A stretch of DNA of 64,000 bases. It comes from Seiridium cupressi (lineage: Eukaryota > Ascomycota > Sordariomycetes > Amphisphaeriales > Sporocadaceae). Positions within the stretch are counted from its first letter, which is position 1, and each line of letters opens with the position of its first letter. A program made the translations under genes and the position numbers. Below the pieces are notes generated by a model. The model was not told the origin of the DNA. It worked only from the letters and a program-made list of their open reading frames with translations, and searched no databases. The stretch covers positions 1 through 64,000 of the forward strand of contig JARVKI010000151.1 in the NCBI GenBank assembly GCA_036674765.1, given 5' to 3'. This document shows positions 36,747 through 49,240 of the stretch, one piece after another.

Positions 36747-37763
36747 GATGGTAGACAGATTCCAATCCGGATGCGGCGCATTCGGTCTATGAACGCGGTG
36801 GCATGCTTCGACGTAGGGTTTGATCTCGGATGGGGCTGCCACCCCTCGCAAAATAAAATAAAATGCTGGCCTGCCTCGCTTTGCCCCTTCCGTCAAGTTT
36901 GCATAACACGTAGCTCCAAACCATTACACGAGGGAGGGGAGAAGTGCGGCCGTGAACAGAGACACGCGATGTTTCTGCGTTAATTATGTGGCACCTGGCC
37001 GCGCTTGTCGGCTACTTGAATAAAACATTTGTAGGTGAGATTGGGAAGCGAAGGCAGCGTCAGCATCGAAGCAAGCAATCTGCGACGCACAAAGGATTCC
37101 CTGTTGTAATTTCTATGATACCTAGAACGCTGAGCAAAGTTGACTTGGGCATCAGACGGCCGTGTTGTCTTTATTGTCCAATCATGTCGGCCCGTTCCAA
37201 ACTCCATATGGTCTGGACAGTCAGTCAGGTCAACTAGCCTCCCATTCCTGCTGTAAGTCTTCATAATATCATTGTGTATGTACTTCTGGCACAGGGAAAT
37301 GCGAGCTACATAATCACGACTTTCTGCATGTTTTGGTTCGCATAGCTGCAGTGGGTTAGGTAATGTCGTCTATGAAAAGGGGAGGCACTGAATGCGGAAC
37401 GACATAGACCCAAGACAGCAGGTGGGACAGCAATCACGTCGAAGCGTAGTCTTTCATTTTCGATGTTCACAACAGCGTATCGATGACGGGTGCGTCTGCC
37501 GACAAGCAGTGAAACATTGCCCCGATAACTTGTGGCTGCAAATATGAACCTTCAAGAGCTGCTGTCGATGGCGGACAGGGTCCTATCCGACCAGGTACAA
37601 TGTACGTGGATCGGCAGCCCGAGATGGCGGGGTAGCTTATACGCCCCTGCGTCTCGTTCATTCGTAGCGGGGCATTCAAATTCCCAACGTCACCGCGCCA
37701 TCCGGTTGTACGTACACCAGCGATATCTCCCAGGGGCGTCAGAAGACGTTTTCCATCTCCAGC
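36747..37763. other. Divergent intergenic region
   Basis: About 1 kb between the starts of polymerase X (minus) and riboflavin synthase (plus). Both promoters are expected here. No additional gene recognised. Confidence 0.65.
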
Positions 37764-38527
37764 ATGTTCACGGGATTAGTCGAAGAGATCGGAGGTACGC
37801 ACGCATCCTGCAAGAAGCGAGGCAGGGCCCTGCGCTAACATCAGCACCAGAGGTCACCGAGCTGAACCCTCGGGATGCAACCGGCGGCACCTCCCTGACC
37901 ATCACCTTGCCCTCCTCCTCCAGGCTCCTCTCCGATGCCATTCTCGGCGATAGCATAGCCATCAACGGCGTCTGTCTGACGGCGACCTCGATCACGCCCT
38001 CGCCGCCATCCTTCGTCGTCGGCATTGCGCCCGAGACGCTGCGCCTGACGAACTTGGGCTCCTTGACTACGGGCTCGAGGGTAAACCTCGAGCGCGCCGT
38101 GCGGGCCGACACGCGCATGGGCGGCCACTTTGTGCAGGGCCACGTAGACAGCATTGCGACCATCTCCAAGATCACGCCGGACGGGAACGCCGTGACGCTG
38201 CGCTTCAGTCCCAACAACGATGAGGTGATGCGCCATGTGGTGTACAAGGGCTTCATCGCGCTTGACGGAACGAGTCTTACAATCACCGCCGTCAACGATG
38301 CGGAGAGCTGGTGGGAGGTCATGCTGATCTCGTACACGCAAGAGAAGGTCGTGCTGGCGCAGAAGAAGGAAGGCGATAGCGTGAACGTTGAGGTTGATGT
38401 CTTGGCCAAGTACGCCGAGAAGAGTATGGCTGGTTATCTGCAGAGCGACGAGGGTGCGCTGAAGCCCATTGTGGAGAAGATTGTGCAGAACCTGGTAGCC
38501 CAAGCAATGGGGGCTCATTCTGCATAG
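37764..38527 (+). CDS. RIB5: Riboflavin synthase alpha chain
   Basis: Two exons, 37764-37794 and 37851-38527, with a 56-bp intron (donor GTACGC, branch GCTAAC, acceptor CCAG), encode 235 residues, the normal length. The first exon supplies the signature start MFTGLVEEIG. The protein is the usual tandem of two lumazine-binding barrels: first with DSIAINGVCLTAT and GGHFVQGHVDS, second with KGFIALDGTSLTI and NVEVDVLAKYAEK. It dismutates two 6,7-dimethyl-8-ribityllumazine molecules to riboflavin, the last step of vitamin B2 synthesis. An open frame continues upstream through the intron, but only the ATG at 37764 gives the conserved N-terminus. Its 3' end faces Mus81 with 261 bp between stop codons. 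Confidence 0.97.
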
Positions 38528-38788
38528 GAACACATGTATTGAGAGCGTTGGTTACTGCCGTGTACGGGCACTTTTTAGATCACACTCTGGATAGACAAAC
38601 TCGCTTCGTTATTCGTGCGCGGGATACTTTGGTGTGTGAGCCATGCCGGCCTCATAGCTATTGCTTTCATCGCACTACATACGTTTACTTCCTGTCTTCT
38701 TATTCTCATTGGTAGTTTTGCTTTAGTGTTTGTTCATCACAATCTTGCAGCATCGATCAAGTACTGAGGCGACAGAGCAAGGGAAAAG

Positions 38789-40588
38789 TTAGGCTGGCGA
38801 CGCGACATCTCCCCAGATGTCGCCAATCTTGTGGCTCAGGGGCCTACTGATCTTCTTCCTACCAAACTGATTGCCCAGCTCGCCAAACACCATGTCCCGC
38901 TTCCTCTTCTTACTGTCTTCCCCTGATCCGAATGCCTCAAACGCTTTGATGAACTCCTGGGGTGTTTTCCACTTTTTCTGGATCTCGAGGGCTTTCTCTC
39001 CCGTCACTCCTCTCGTGCACATCAGGAATTTGAGGTATAAATCCCGCAGCGTCATCATCTCTGACTTGGAAGCCAACGACGAGAAAGCAGGATAGCTGAC
39101 GTAGTGGCCTGTAAAGGGCTCCTTTTCTTGCAGATGCTTGAGCAAGGGTAGGTAGTTCTGTCTGGTGATGACACCAGTTGGTATGACGAGCAGTGGCTTG
39201 TCCTCGTACTGCTTCTTGAGCTTGTTAGTCATTCGTACAAGATACCGAATGGTGTCATCCATCTTCTGTGTCTGTTTCACAAAGAAGCCGTTGACTACTT
39301 GTGTAGTTGCGATGGCGGATTGAATCGACAACTCGTAATTCGATCGGTTTCGCTCGTCCAAATTGAACTCCTCAATGATGTACACGACATTCTTGGCGCC
39401 AGACTTCTTGAGTCGGAACTTCTGCTCGTGGAACCGCCCATCCTTGATACTCCCGATGAGGTCGTCAAGACGTTTTCGTTCCACTATCCAGTCGAGGACC
39501 ACCTCGTCCCCTTCTGCCCCCGTCCTAGGAAGGAAGTTGGGATCGTGGCATTTCGCAACCCATAGAGCATCGCCGAGCTCCAGAGCTTTTACGATTGGCT
39601 TCACGCCCTGTTTATGGAGTTCCTCTTGCATATAGTCACGATCCGTCTTTGCCCGGATCTCTCGTATATCAAGCACAAGCTCGACTGTGAATGTTCCAGG
39701 TTGTAAGCGAATTGGACGGAAACTGGGGATAGCTACAGAGTCTGACGCCGCTGCGTCTTTAACGATGTCTGCGAATTCAGACTGCGTCGCTCTTGGGGCG
39801 TGATTGAGGGGTCGCCCAAACGGTTCTCGATCGGTGTCCACAGAAAGTACGTCTTCATCTGCATCTGGCTGCCTCCCAGCTTCCTGCCTCTCAGGTTCAA
39901 GGGGCACTGCATCTGGATCTACAACTCGTTTCATGTTCCTTGCTACCTCGAAACCTGCATCGGTTAGAACGTAGAACTTTCGAGGCCCTGCCCTCTTTTC
40001 GACCACAAGCTCTTTGTTAATCAGCGTCTTCATGGAATTCCAAGCCGTGTAGAAACCATTTGCTTGGTCAGTTGTAGAATACGAGGCATCGCAGTGTGGT
40101 TGAGCAGTGTCAATGAGCTCAGCTTTGCTAAGGCCGCGCATGCCAGAGGCATTGTGTTCAGCCAAGCCCATGATGATGCCATACGGACCCGAGCGGTATT
40201 GCGGAACATAAGCCTTGACCTTCCTCGGCTTCTTGGCTGGTGGTGGCCGCGGCCCATCCTCATCATCGTCCAGATCCTCTGCAGCGTTGCCGTTGAGCGC
40301 AGCCAAAGCAGGATTTCGCGTGGTTTTCCTGGGCATAGGGAGCCCATTATCCTCGCAATGTTTCTTCAGCTTCTCTGTCAAGCGGTCGCAGAGCTTCGGA
40401 CCGAATCCTTTCAGGCTCTGAAGCTGACAGGGGTGCGACATTGTTAGGGGACAGGCTTTGAGGGCATTGTAAGCATTTCGATATGTGGTGACGCCCTTTG
40501 AATTGCGCTCCCGAGCCACATCGAGCCACTCCTTCACCCAGCTCAAGAGCAATGGGTTGGCGCAGTTCTCGTCGGATGGAGCTGGCAT
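38789..40588 (-). CDS. MUS81: Crossover junction endonuclease Mus81
   Basis: A single exon of 600 codons (599 residues). Order of parts: N-terminal helix-hairpin-helix (about 45-75, LKGFGPKLCDRL), acidic/basic linker (about 85-125), winged helix (about 130-220, SGPYGIIMGLAEH...RKFYVLTDAG), then the XPF-type nuclease (from about 300). The nuclease has VELVLDIREIR and the catalytic ERKRLDD motif (E370, R371, K372, D376), followed by the C-terminal helix-hairpin-helix with TRGVTGEKALEIQKKW. Mus81 works with Eme1/Mms4 to cut replication-fork and recombination intermediates in the nucleus. The ATG at 40588 (MPAPSDENCANPLLLSWVKEW) is the first in frame; the four codons before it start with TTG. All catalytic residues are present. 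Confidence 0.97.
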   Translation of the reverse strand: MPAPSDENCANPLLLSWVKEWLDVARERNSKGVTTYRNAYNALKACPLTMSHPCQLQSLKGFGPKLCDRLTEKLKKHCEDNGLPMPRKTTRNPALAALNGNAAEDLDDDEDGPRPPPAKKPRKVKAYVPQYRSGPYGIIMGLAEHNASGMRGLSKAELIDTAQPHCDASYSTTDQANGFYTAWNSMKTLINKELVVEKRAGPRKFYVLTDAGFEVARNMKRVVDPDAVPLEPERQEAGRQPDADEDVLSVDTDREPFGRPLNHAPRATQSEFADIVKDAAASDSVAIPSFRPIRLQPGTFTVELVLDIREIRAKTDRDYMQEELHKQGVKPIVKALELGDALWVAKCHDPNFLPRTGAEGDEVVLDWIVERKRLDDLIGSIKDGRFHEQKFRLKKSGAKNVVYIIEEFNLDERNRSNYELSIQSAIATTQVVNGFFVKQTQKMDDTIRYLVRMTNKLKKQYEDKPLLVIPTGVITRQNYLPLLKHLQEKEPFTGHYVSYPAFSSLASKSEMMTLRDLYLKFLMCTRGVTGEKALEIQKKWKTPQEFIKAFEAFGSGEDSKKRKRDMVFGELGNQFGRKKISRPLSHKIGDIWGDVASPA

Positions 40589-41521
40589 GGTGAGCAGCAA
40601 TCGCAGCCGGGAAAGCGGACTGGGTGGAAGAGTTGTCTCTGTTGCGCGTGTTCAGGCAGCTTGACCAGAAGTGAAGCAACCCAAAGGCGGACAGCAAAGT
40701 TCGTAGCACCGGAGACGGAGGCAAATAGAAGCTGCCTCTACGGCCAGTGTTCGTTCGGGGATTTCCCACGGCTATTGGACGGCAGGCAGGCAAGGCTCAG
40801 TCGGGAGCAGACACCAACAGACTACCTGAGTGGCGGCTACCTTTCATGTAGGGAATCCGCGGCCAATGCACCAAAAGTTAGCCTCTAGTTAGCACTACGT
40901 CGTCACGATCCAGAGTACATACAGTACTTGAACCGAGGTCGCGTCTTGACGGCAATGACGCGTTCCATCCATAAACAGGCGAGACGCCAAATCACGTGAG
41001 GGCGGTTAGTGGGTAGCCCCGGCCGACGCAGGGACCAAGTGCTGCTATTTCTGACATGCCTAGGCCAGGGCCCACAAATGAGGTAAGGTTAATGCACCAT
41101 AGAACCTAGCTGCCACCCTGGCTGCCCCCATCCCAATCAATGGTGGGGTTGAATTGAGCGAATCTCGTAAAGAAAACGAAACGAGGGGCAGCTGAGGCGG
41201 CCGTTGCTGGGCCACTTCCAGGTTTTAGTTGGATGAGGTTCGAGAACTGAGACGGCCGCCTCATTTCCGAGTCAACTGAAATATCCGTCGCTCAGCTTCA
41301 CCTCCCTCCTGCTTTGCCTCGGAAATCCATTCTCAAGCATCAAAAGTAGGCCGAGACAAGCTTCCCCACCTTGTTACACTGCTCCAGCGTCATCCGCATC
41401 GCCCCGGGAGCCAGACGAAGAATCCAATCTGCTTGGTGGTAATGCACTTTGGCCTCCCCATCATTGTCATCCGAGCCCAACTGGCTGACCCATCTCCTGC
41501 AGCTCAAAACGCTCTCCCAAA
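40589..41521. other. Divergent intergenic region
   Basis: About 0.93 kb between the start codons of Mus81 (minus) and phosphoacetylglucosamine mutase (plus). The right part (about 41280-41450) is pyrimidine-rich, as in fungal leaders. No further gene recognised. Confidence 0.65.
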
Positions 41522-43235
41522 ATGGCCCACAGCGCGATTTACGAGGCTTCGGCCAAGCACGACATCGTCCCAGGCACGTACAAGTATGGAACCGCTGGTT
41601 TTCGCATGGCCGCCGATCTCCTCGAAGGCGTCACCTTCCGTGTCGGCCTTCTCTCCGCCCTGCGAAGCCGGAAGCTCAATGGCCAAGCCATCGGCGTAAT
41701 GGTGACTGCTAGCCACAACCCGGCCAAGGACAATGGAGTCAAGATCGTGGATCCTATGGGAGATATGCTTGAACAGGAGTGGGAGACGTATGCCACAGAC
41801 CTGGTCAACTGCAAAACCCACGACGAATTGGTCGACACCTATGTCAGCCTCGCCAAGAAACTCGAGATCGATCTTTCGAGTCCCGGCAAAGTCGTAAGTG
41901 GGGAAGACGCCCCCTCCATGTTACCTAAAAGAGGAAGACGAGAATGAATGGAAAGGCTAACCAATGTCTGATCACCAGATAGCTGGAAGGGATACTCGCC
42001 CATCTGGTATTACCTTGGTTCAGGCCTTATCCGACGCCTGCGCGGCTACAAACACGTCGTATACTGACTACAAGATCTTGACAACCCCTCAGCTCCATTA
42101 TCTGACTCGCTGTGTCAACACGGAAGGTTTGCCTAGTTCGTATGGCGAAGTCAGTGAAGCCGGCTACTACAAGAAGCTCAATTCGGCCTTTGAGCGTGCC
42201 ATGAAGGGCAAGCGAATCTCGGGATCTGTGACGGTCGATTGCGCCAATGGTGTGGGTGGACCCAAGCTCAACGAGTTGTTGAAACATCTCGACGCCGCCA
42301 AGAAAACGGGCCTAGACTGCAAGGTAGTCAACGATGACGTCTTGAAACCCGAGATCTTGAACCTCGATTGCGGTGCCGACTTCGTCAAGACCCGTCAGCG
42401 AGCGCCCCCGAATCCCAAGCCCCAGCCAGGCGACCGCTTGTGCTCTCTTGATGGCGATGCCGACCGCTTGATCTACTACTGGGTCGACCCAGATACGAGC
42501 AACTTCTTCATGTTCGATGGTGATCGGATTGCGACGCTCGCTGCGTCCTTTATTGCGGACCTTTCTCGAACGGCAGGCGTGGATGAAGAACTCCGAATTG
42601 GCATCATTCAGACGGCTTACGCCAACGGTGCCAGCACGAAATACGTCGAGCAGCACTTGCAGTTGCCCGTTGTTTGCACACCAACTGGAGTGAAGCATCT
42701 TCATCACGCAGCCTGCGCCTTCGACATTGGTGTCTATTTCGAGGCCAATGGTCACGGTACTGTGCTGTTTTCGTCAGATGCTATGCAGACCTTTGCCAAG
42801 AAGCAGCCACAGTCCCCTGCTCAAAAAGATGCTCTCGACACTCTGCAAGCCCTGGGCGAGCTCATCAACCAGACCGTTGGTGACGCCATCTCCGACATGC
42901 TGATGGTCGAGGTCATTCTTGCCCACAAAGGATGGGGACTCAAAGATTGGGCAATGACGTATACGGATCTTCCAAACCGTTTGGTCCGTGTCGAGGTTGG
43001 AGACAAGGACCTCTTCCAAACAACTGACGCCGAACGGAAGCTCAGCCACCCCATCGGCATCCAGGACGAAATTGATCAATGCGTCAAGAAATATACGAAT
43101 GCACGGTCGTTTGCGCGCGCCTCGGGCACCGAGAACGCCTGCAGAGTATATGCAGAGGCCGCGACCAGGTCCGAAGCCGATGATCTTGCCAACAAGGTGG
43201 CCGTTATCGTGAAACAACACGGCGGTGGGGTCTAG
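41522..43235 (+). CDS. PCM1: Phosphoacetylglucosamine mutase
   Basis: Two exons, 41522-41893 and 41979-43235, with an 85-bp intron (donor GTAAGT, branch GGCTAAC, acceptor CCAG), encode 542 residues; the yeast enzyme (Pcm1/Agm1) has 557. Motifs of the alpha-phosphohexomutase family in order: substrate contact YGTAGFR, the phosphoserine loop VTASHNPAKDNG (Ser64), metal loop DGDADR (Asp282, 284, 286), sugar-binding FEANGHGT, and the phosphate-binding RASGTENACRVY near the C-terminus. It converts GlcNAc-6-phosphate to GlcNAc-1-phosphate in the cytosol, feeding UDP-GlcNAc for chitin, N-glycans and GPI anchors. The intron lies exactly between GKV and IAGRDTRPSG, which rejoin in frame. No defects seen. 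Confidence 0.97.
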
Positions 43236-44196
43236 GAGACCATCCGAAAAGAGCATCCGAGCCTCGACCCAGACAGTATCAAACTGCTGGCGCGCCACAT
43301 GGGTTGACGACATCACGAATGAACGAACGACAAGGGGGGCACTATAAAAAACCAACCAAAAAACTGCTGATTGAGCTTTAGTCCGGTTGATCCACTATGC
43401 TAGATAGATTAACAAAAAGAGTTATTCTCAAATGTCATGTTACACGTTCTGCATTGCTACACTATCCCCTTTTTATGCAACTTTGAAATGCTGAAAGTAT
43501 ATGTTACCAGGATGGAGAGGAAGCCAACACCCAGAACTCAAACATGAAATTATCGGTTGTGAGATGTCCTATATTACAGAACAGCCAATGAGAGATGGAT
43601 TGGTGGAGCATCCCGACCAGATAACTGCTCGTGACGACCTCGCCCTTGGTAGTTTGATCAACGCTGAGATATGTAAAATAGCGACTACAAAGGGTGCAGG
43701 ACGGAATGTAGCATCGAAGGCTAATGATTGCTCTTCAATTATAGGGCCGATGCCTTCTTTCAGTGAAGGTTCATGATTGACAACCTTGATGGTGCAGTGT
43801 ACTGTTTGCCATTTCTGACCGACCTATGTATGAATCTGCCTCTACGGTTGGCATGCCCATGACCGTTATGATTGCATCGTTTCATGATTTTCATCATTGC
43901 GCAATATGCGCCCTGTCCTGTCTCGGATGCATCTGCGTATAATGCGCATTCCAATCTGCACCGTCACCATCAAGCATCTTGGTCCGCCCTATAAGACCGT
44001 CTTTGGGGACGGCCAGCCTCTATCATCCCATGTCCATGGCCATCCACCTTGCATGGAGCAACCCAAAGCTGGTTGTGCTGATACAATCTCATCCTGGGGC
44101 TCTAACAGCGTGCGACTGCGCTGTCGCAATCCCCAAATGGTATCTATTCCCTAGACGCGACGGTTGCCGGGTTGCTGCGCCAAGATTGGGCCAACT
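43236..44196. other. Convergent intergenic spacer
   Basis: About 0.96 kb between the 3' ends of the mutase (plus) and the arginine methyltransferase (minus). Short frames only; nothing recognised. Confidence 0.65.
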
Positions 44197-45629
<1,433 letters not shown>

Positions 45630-46469
45630 CTTGGATAGCAACGATGAACCGGGCCCGAAAAATGAAACGTGAAATGGGATTCCAGAAGGACGGTTGGCAG
45701 GAAGTGTCGTCAACAGCTTCACCTCAGTCGGGCATAATTTTTCTGAGATGCAGGGTCCGTCCATCGATTTACTGCCCATAGCGGGCCTCACCGCCCGCTG
45801 CCCCACCAGTGAGGCGACCCAATTAAAAAAAAGCCCTTCTGGGCTAGGCCTTGCAAAGGGCCATTACGGGCAACCAGTCACAGCCCCCTACATGACATTG
45901 TAGTTACCTACATTGTAGTTACATGCGCTCTGCATCTAACGTAGCTGTGACCGTCCACAACCATGATTCAAGTACAATAGCTAGTCAGGCAAAGAGCAAA
46001 ACGCCAGCTTTGCCATCACGTATGCAACATTCCTGCACAAGTCATTGCTTTTTCCGCCTCTTTTGTGTCCTGACGTTTTGCTGGGGGTTTCCTGCATCCA
46101 CATCCAGGCCATGATTGCTGCGAGTCAAGGCTCCATCAAGCGACACAACAAGAAGGCAATTCTAGTTACGCCTGACTAGATCTTCATTCCTCGGCGAGGC
46201 CGAAAAACTGCATGGCAAATCGAGGACAAGGCCCGTAACCACGCTACTTGAATGCTTGAGTTGACTTCTGAAGGATGTATACATATCTCTGTAAATGCTA
46301 TCAAATCCTTGCGACCTTGGTTGCTACCATACATATGTTGCCCTCGCAACCCGATGGAGCTTGTAACCAAATATGAACCTGACTGACCAAGACTCCTGAT
46401 GATTATTGTTCGTTAGCTACCCATTACTGCCTGATGAATTCCTCTCTGGTTCTTCGGTGGGTCCTTCTT
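45630..46469. other. Intergenic, promoter of the methyltransferase
   Basis: 0.84 kb between the start of the arginine methyltransferase gene and the end of Per1, both on the minus strand. No gene recognised. Confidence 0.65.
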
Positions 46470-47696
46470 TTATTCAAGCTCCTTATCCTTGAGCTTCGTG
46501 GTTCCGGCAATATCATCCTGAGCGTCCCTCACCAGAAAACTGTGAAAGAGTTAGCATTTCTTTTCCCATCTGGAGCGAGACGCCAAGGGGGCAAACGTAC
46601 TTGTACCACACAATTGTTGGGATGATTGTGCCAAGATGCCAGAGACTGTGTGCGTCTAAAGCGCCCCATACCGGCGGGAAGTCTAGCAGTTCTAAACTCA
46701 TAACCATCATGAGCCATGCCACAATACATCCCGGCCAGACGGCCCAAGTCCGGTGTGTCTCCCTGTACTTGCTCCAGCTAAAGTAAGTCCACATGGCATT
46801 CTGCACCAGCCCAACCACAACATTGGCTGTCATGTTGTACGTATAGTCCCATTTCCACATCTTGAGATATATCACATGGCAGGCGTAAAGAGTGCAGCAC
46901 AGCACCGTCCACAGCCTCAGGAAGCTTTTTCGCTTTCGAGTAGGCCTGTCGAGGCGGAACACCCTGATCGGGGTATAGTACAAGCCGTACAGCACACCAG
47001 CGCCAGCCGCGAAGTAATCGAGCTGCTCCGTTGCCAGGAAGTCACGAACGTGGAAGATGCTGCTGAAAATCCAGGTGGCAATGCCAAAGTATGCGAAGAG
47101 GCAATAGTACGGCCGCAACGGGTAATTCGCCGGTATAGATGCCCGCAGCTTCGCCAGACCATTCTGATGTGCTACCATGTTGCCCAGGCTGAAGAGCACG
47201 CTGAAGGGCTCTTGCATGCCCAGCACCCGTATGAAGGGCCACTTGCCATGGTATTGGGTGATTGGCTCATTGCGCGCAATTCGTCTCGAGGTGATGATAT
47301 GTTGGCATGTGTAGTCGCATTCTTGCGGACAGGTCCAGAACAGCAATCTGTGATGCAGCGCTGCGGACGGATCTCGTGTCAACAAGCTGGGCTGGTTCAC
47401 TGGCTGGCTTGCAGCACGGGCGCAGAAGCAACGGGAACTTACGTATTGGTGTTGGGTTGTTCTTGGGATCGCAGTTCTCGCGGCCGCAGAGCTGGATAAA
47501 ACAATAGGGTCAGTTACTGCCGTCTTGGGCGGGCCACATTGCAAGTGCAAGTGCAAGTGCAAGTACGAACCTCGACGCATTCCCGGAACTCTGGTAGTCG
47601 ATCGCCAAGGGACGCTTCGGCGGTGCTGAGCAAAAGACAAGCCACGAGGAACACAGCCAGCAAAGGCGGTATTCTCGTTCGTAGGCCTCCTATCAT
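46470..47696 (-). CDS. PER1: Per1 family GPI-phospholipase (GPI-anchor lipid remodelling)
   Basis: Four exons, 47571-47696, 47443-47491, 46601-47360 and 46470-46539, total 1005 nt and 334 residues. A signal peptide (about 1-28) precedes a Cys-rich lumenal part (ECVELCGRENC...FWTCPQECDYTC). Seven membrane helices follow, with the conserved His/Asp residues of the CREST superfamily: SSIFHVRDFLATEQLDY and DAHSLWHLGT. The short last exon supplies the family C-terminus FLVRDAQDDI. Per1/PGAP3 removes the sn-2 acyl chain of GPI anchors (in yeast in the ER, needed for lipid-raft association of GPI proteins). Intron 1 has donor GTTCGT, next to a four-copy hexamer repeat; intron 3 has GTACGT. A larger open frame reads through the introns but lacks the proper ends. 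Confidence 0.94.
47541..47564. repeat. Hexamer repeat (GCAAGT)4 inside Per1 intron 1
   Basis: Four perfect copies of GCAAGT on the plus strand (ACTTGC on the coding strand) begin a few bases inside intron 1 of the Per1 gene, next to its splice donor. Confidence 0.95.
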
Positions 47697-48289
47697 TGTG
47701 ACTGCATTGGGGACTGTGGGAAAAGCTGTCCAAGGCCAAAGACAGAGCGGAAAGTACGGGTTCGTGTCGAGCGCTGACCTCGCGCCGCTGCATTACTTTT
47801 GGAGCTGAGCTACCGTCAGACACGCCAGTGTTTTGTGATTGGCCTGCGCCCCACGTCATACTGCTCTTTGCCGGGCGCACCGGGGTCCAGCAGCACCCCG
47901 AAGTCATTTTCTAATTGTGGACTGCATGCAGCAATGCCCCTTTCTTTGCAAATTGTACATCAACTTCTTATTGTCAGGGTTCGGCATATCGAAAATAGCA
48001 GCCAGCTTTTCATCGGCTTCTCGGTTTCAGTCAACCATGTTTTAATAGTTTTAAGTACACCTGCGCAACTTGGATCCCCAGTTATCACTTCTGTGGTAAC
48101 GGTGACACTGAGTGACTGGTGTAGGCTCTTCGGCCACTTCATTCATGGATGTCGGTTTACAACGCCCGAAGACGATGCATAAGACGGGGGTCATTGGATG
48201 GTGCTCAGGCTCACACATACCCCTTGGTGACGAGCGGTGCCGAACCTCGAGCATCAAGCTAGTGAGTATGTGCGATGATGTAGAATCAC
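47697..48289. other. Intergenic, promoter of Per1
   Basis: About 0.6 kb between the Per1 start and the decayed gene to the right. No gene recognised. Confidence 0.6.
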
Positions 48290-49240
48290 TCATTTATGCT
48301 TTCTTCCTTTGACTACTCGACCGTTCTGGAAAGCGCTATATCGAAAATTCGCAGACCTTCCGGTGTTGTTGGGGTTGCATGCCCTTATGAAGTCGTAATA
48401 CCTCTCTATCAGGGCTTCCGTGAAAACGTCCCACTGAGGTCATACCGAGGTCGACGAGAGTAGAAGGTTTGTCCTGGAACACTGCCAACGAGCGAACCCG
48501 TCTAAGAGACTATTGGCGGCGTAACTATCGCTATCAGTTACCGTGCCCATATTTCCCGATATTGCCCAAGTTAGCAGAAGGTAATCGTGGTCGTAGCCCT
48601 CGAGTGATTCGTCCAAATTCCAACTGTGCTTTTCATAACCCTCGAAAGCCAGGACGGAAACGGCTGACATGTAGATGCCCGTAATTCCAGCTGAACTCTT
48701 TATCTTACCCTATATCGCTGATATTTTCGTATTTATAGACTCCAGACTCATACAATGATCTGAAATACCGCGCCACCGAGGCGGCCGCCAGGAAGTCCAA
48801 CATTGATGATGACGGAACTAAGTAATAAACGGCTCCAGAGAATACATTACAAAGAACAAGGTCAAGCTTGGACTGCCACTTAGGAAACTTGTGCCCGAGA
48901 GCTAAGCGAAAGTCGTGATCATGTCGGTCAAGTAACGTAGACAACCAATGTCTAGCTGACTTGTGGTAGCCAAGAGCTCGTTGCTCTAGCTCGAGCAGAG
49001 ATATACGGATTATTCGCTATGGAGACATGCATGGTAGGTTTTATGGATCTTGACAGTTTAGATGTCAACCGGACCCTTATGAAGGAGATGTGTCTCTAAG
49101 GCTGTAGCTAAGTCCACCGCGCTAGATAAGGCATCAGGGATCTGGGAGAGATTACCACCTTAGTTAACTACTGGGTACAGTTCTGATGCGTTCAAGAGCT
49201 TTCATACCACAATCACAGATCAATGGCCTCGTACCGCATT
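48290..49240 (-). pseudogene. Decayed multi-segment protein gene, family not recognised
   Basis: On the minus strand, protein-like segments follow one another but change frame and carry stops. The first is at about 49200-49060 (ASELYPVVN, stop, GGNLSQIPDALSSAVDLATA). The second is at about 49010-48705 (QRALGYHKSARHWLSTLLDR to YENISDIG). The third is at 48670-48490 (VSVLAFEGYEKHSWNLDES). The last is a C-terminal segment at 48436-48290 (QWDVFTEALIERYYDFIRAC to GRKHK, then TGA). Composition and continuity look coding, unlike random frames nearby. Several of the interrupting stops are TAA, one C-to-T step from CAA. Consensus introns that would join all segments were looked for and not found. An intact gene with unusual introns cannot be fully excluded. 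Confidence 0.38.

Noticed and set aside
46513..47907. Continuous 464-codon frame as a single-exon Per1
   Set aside because: It reads through three GT-AG introns, so the signal peptide, the Cys-rich N-terminus and the FLVRDAQDDI C-terminus are lost. The four-exon model restores all of them.
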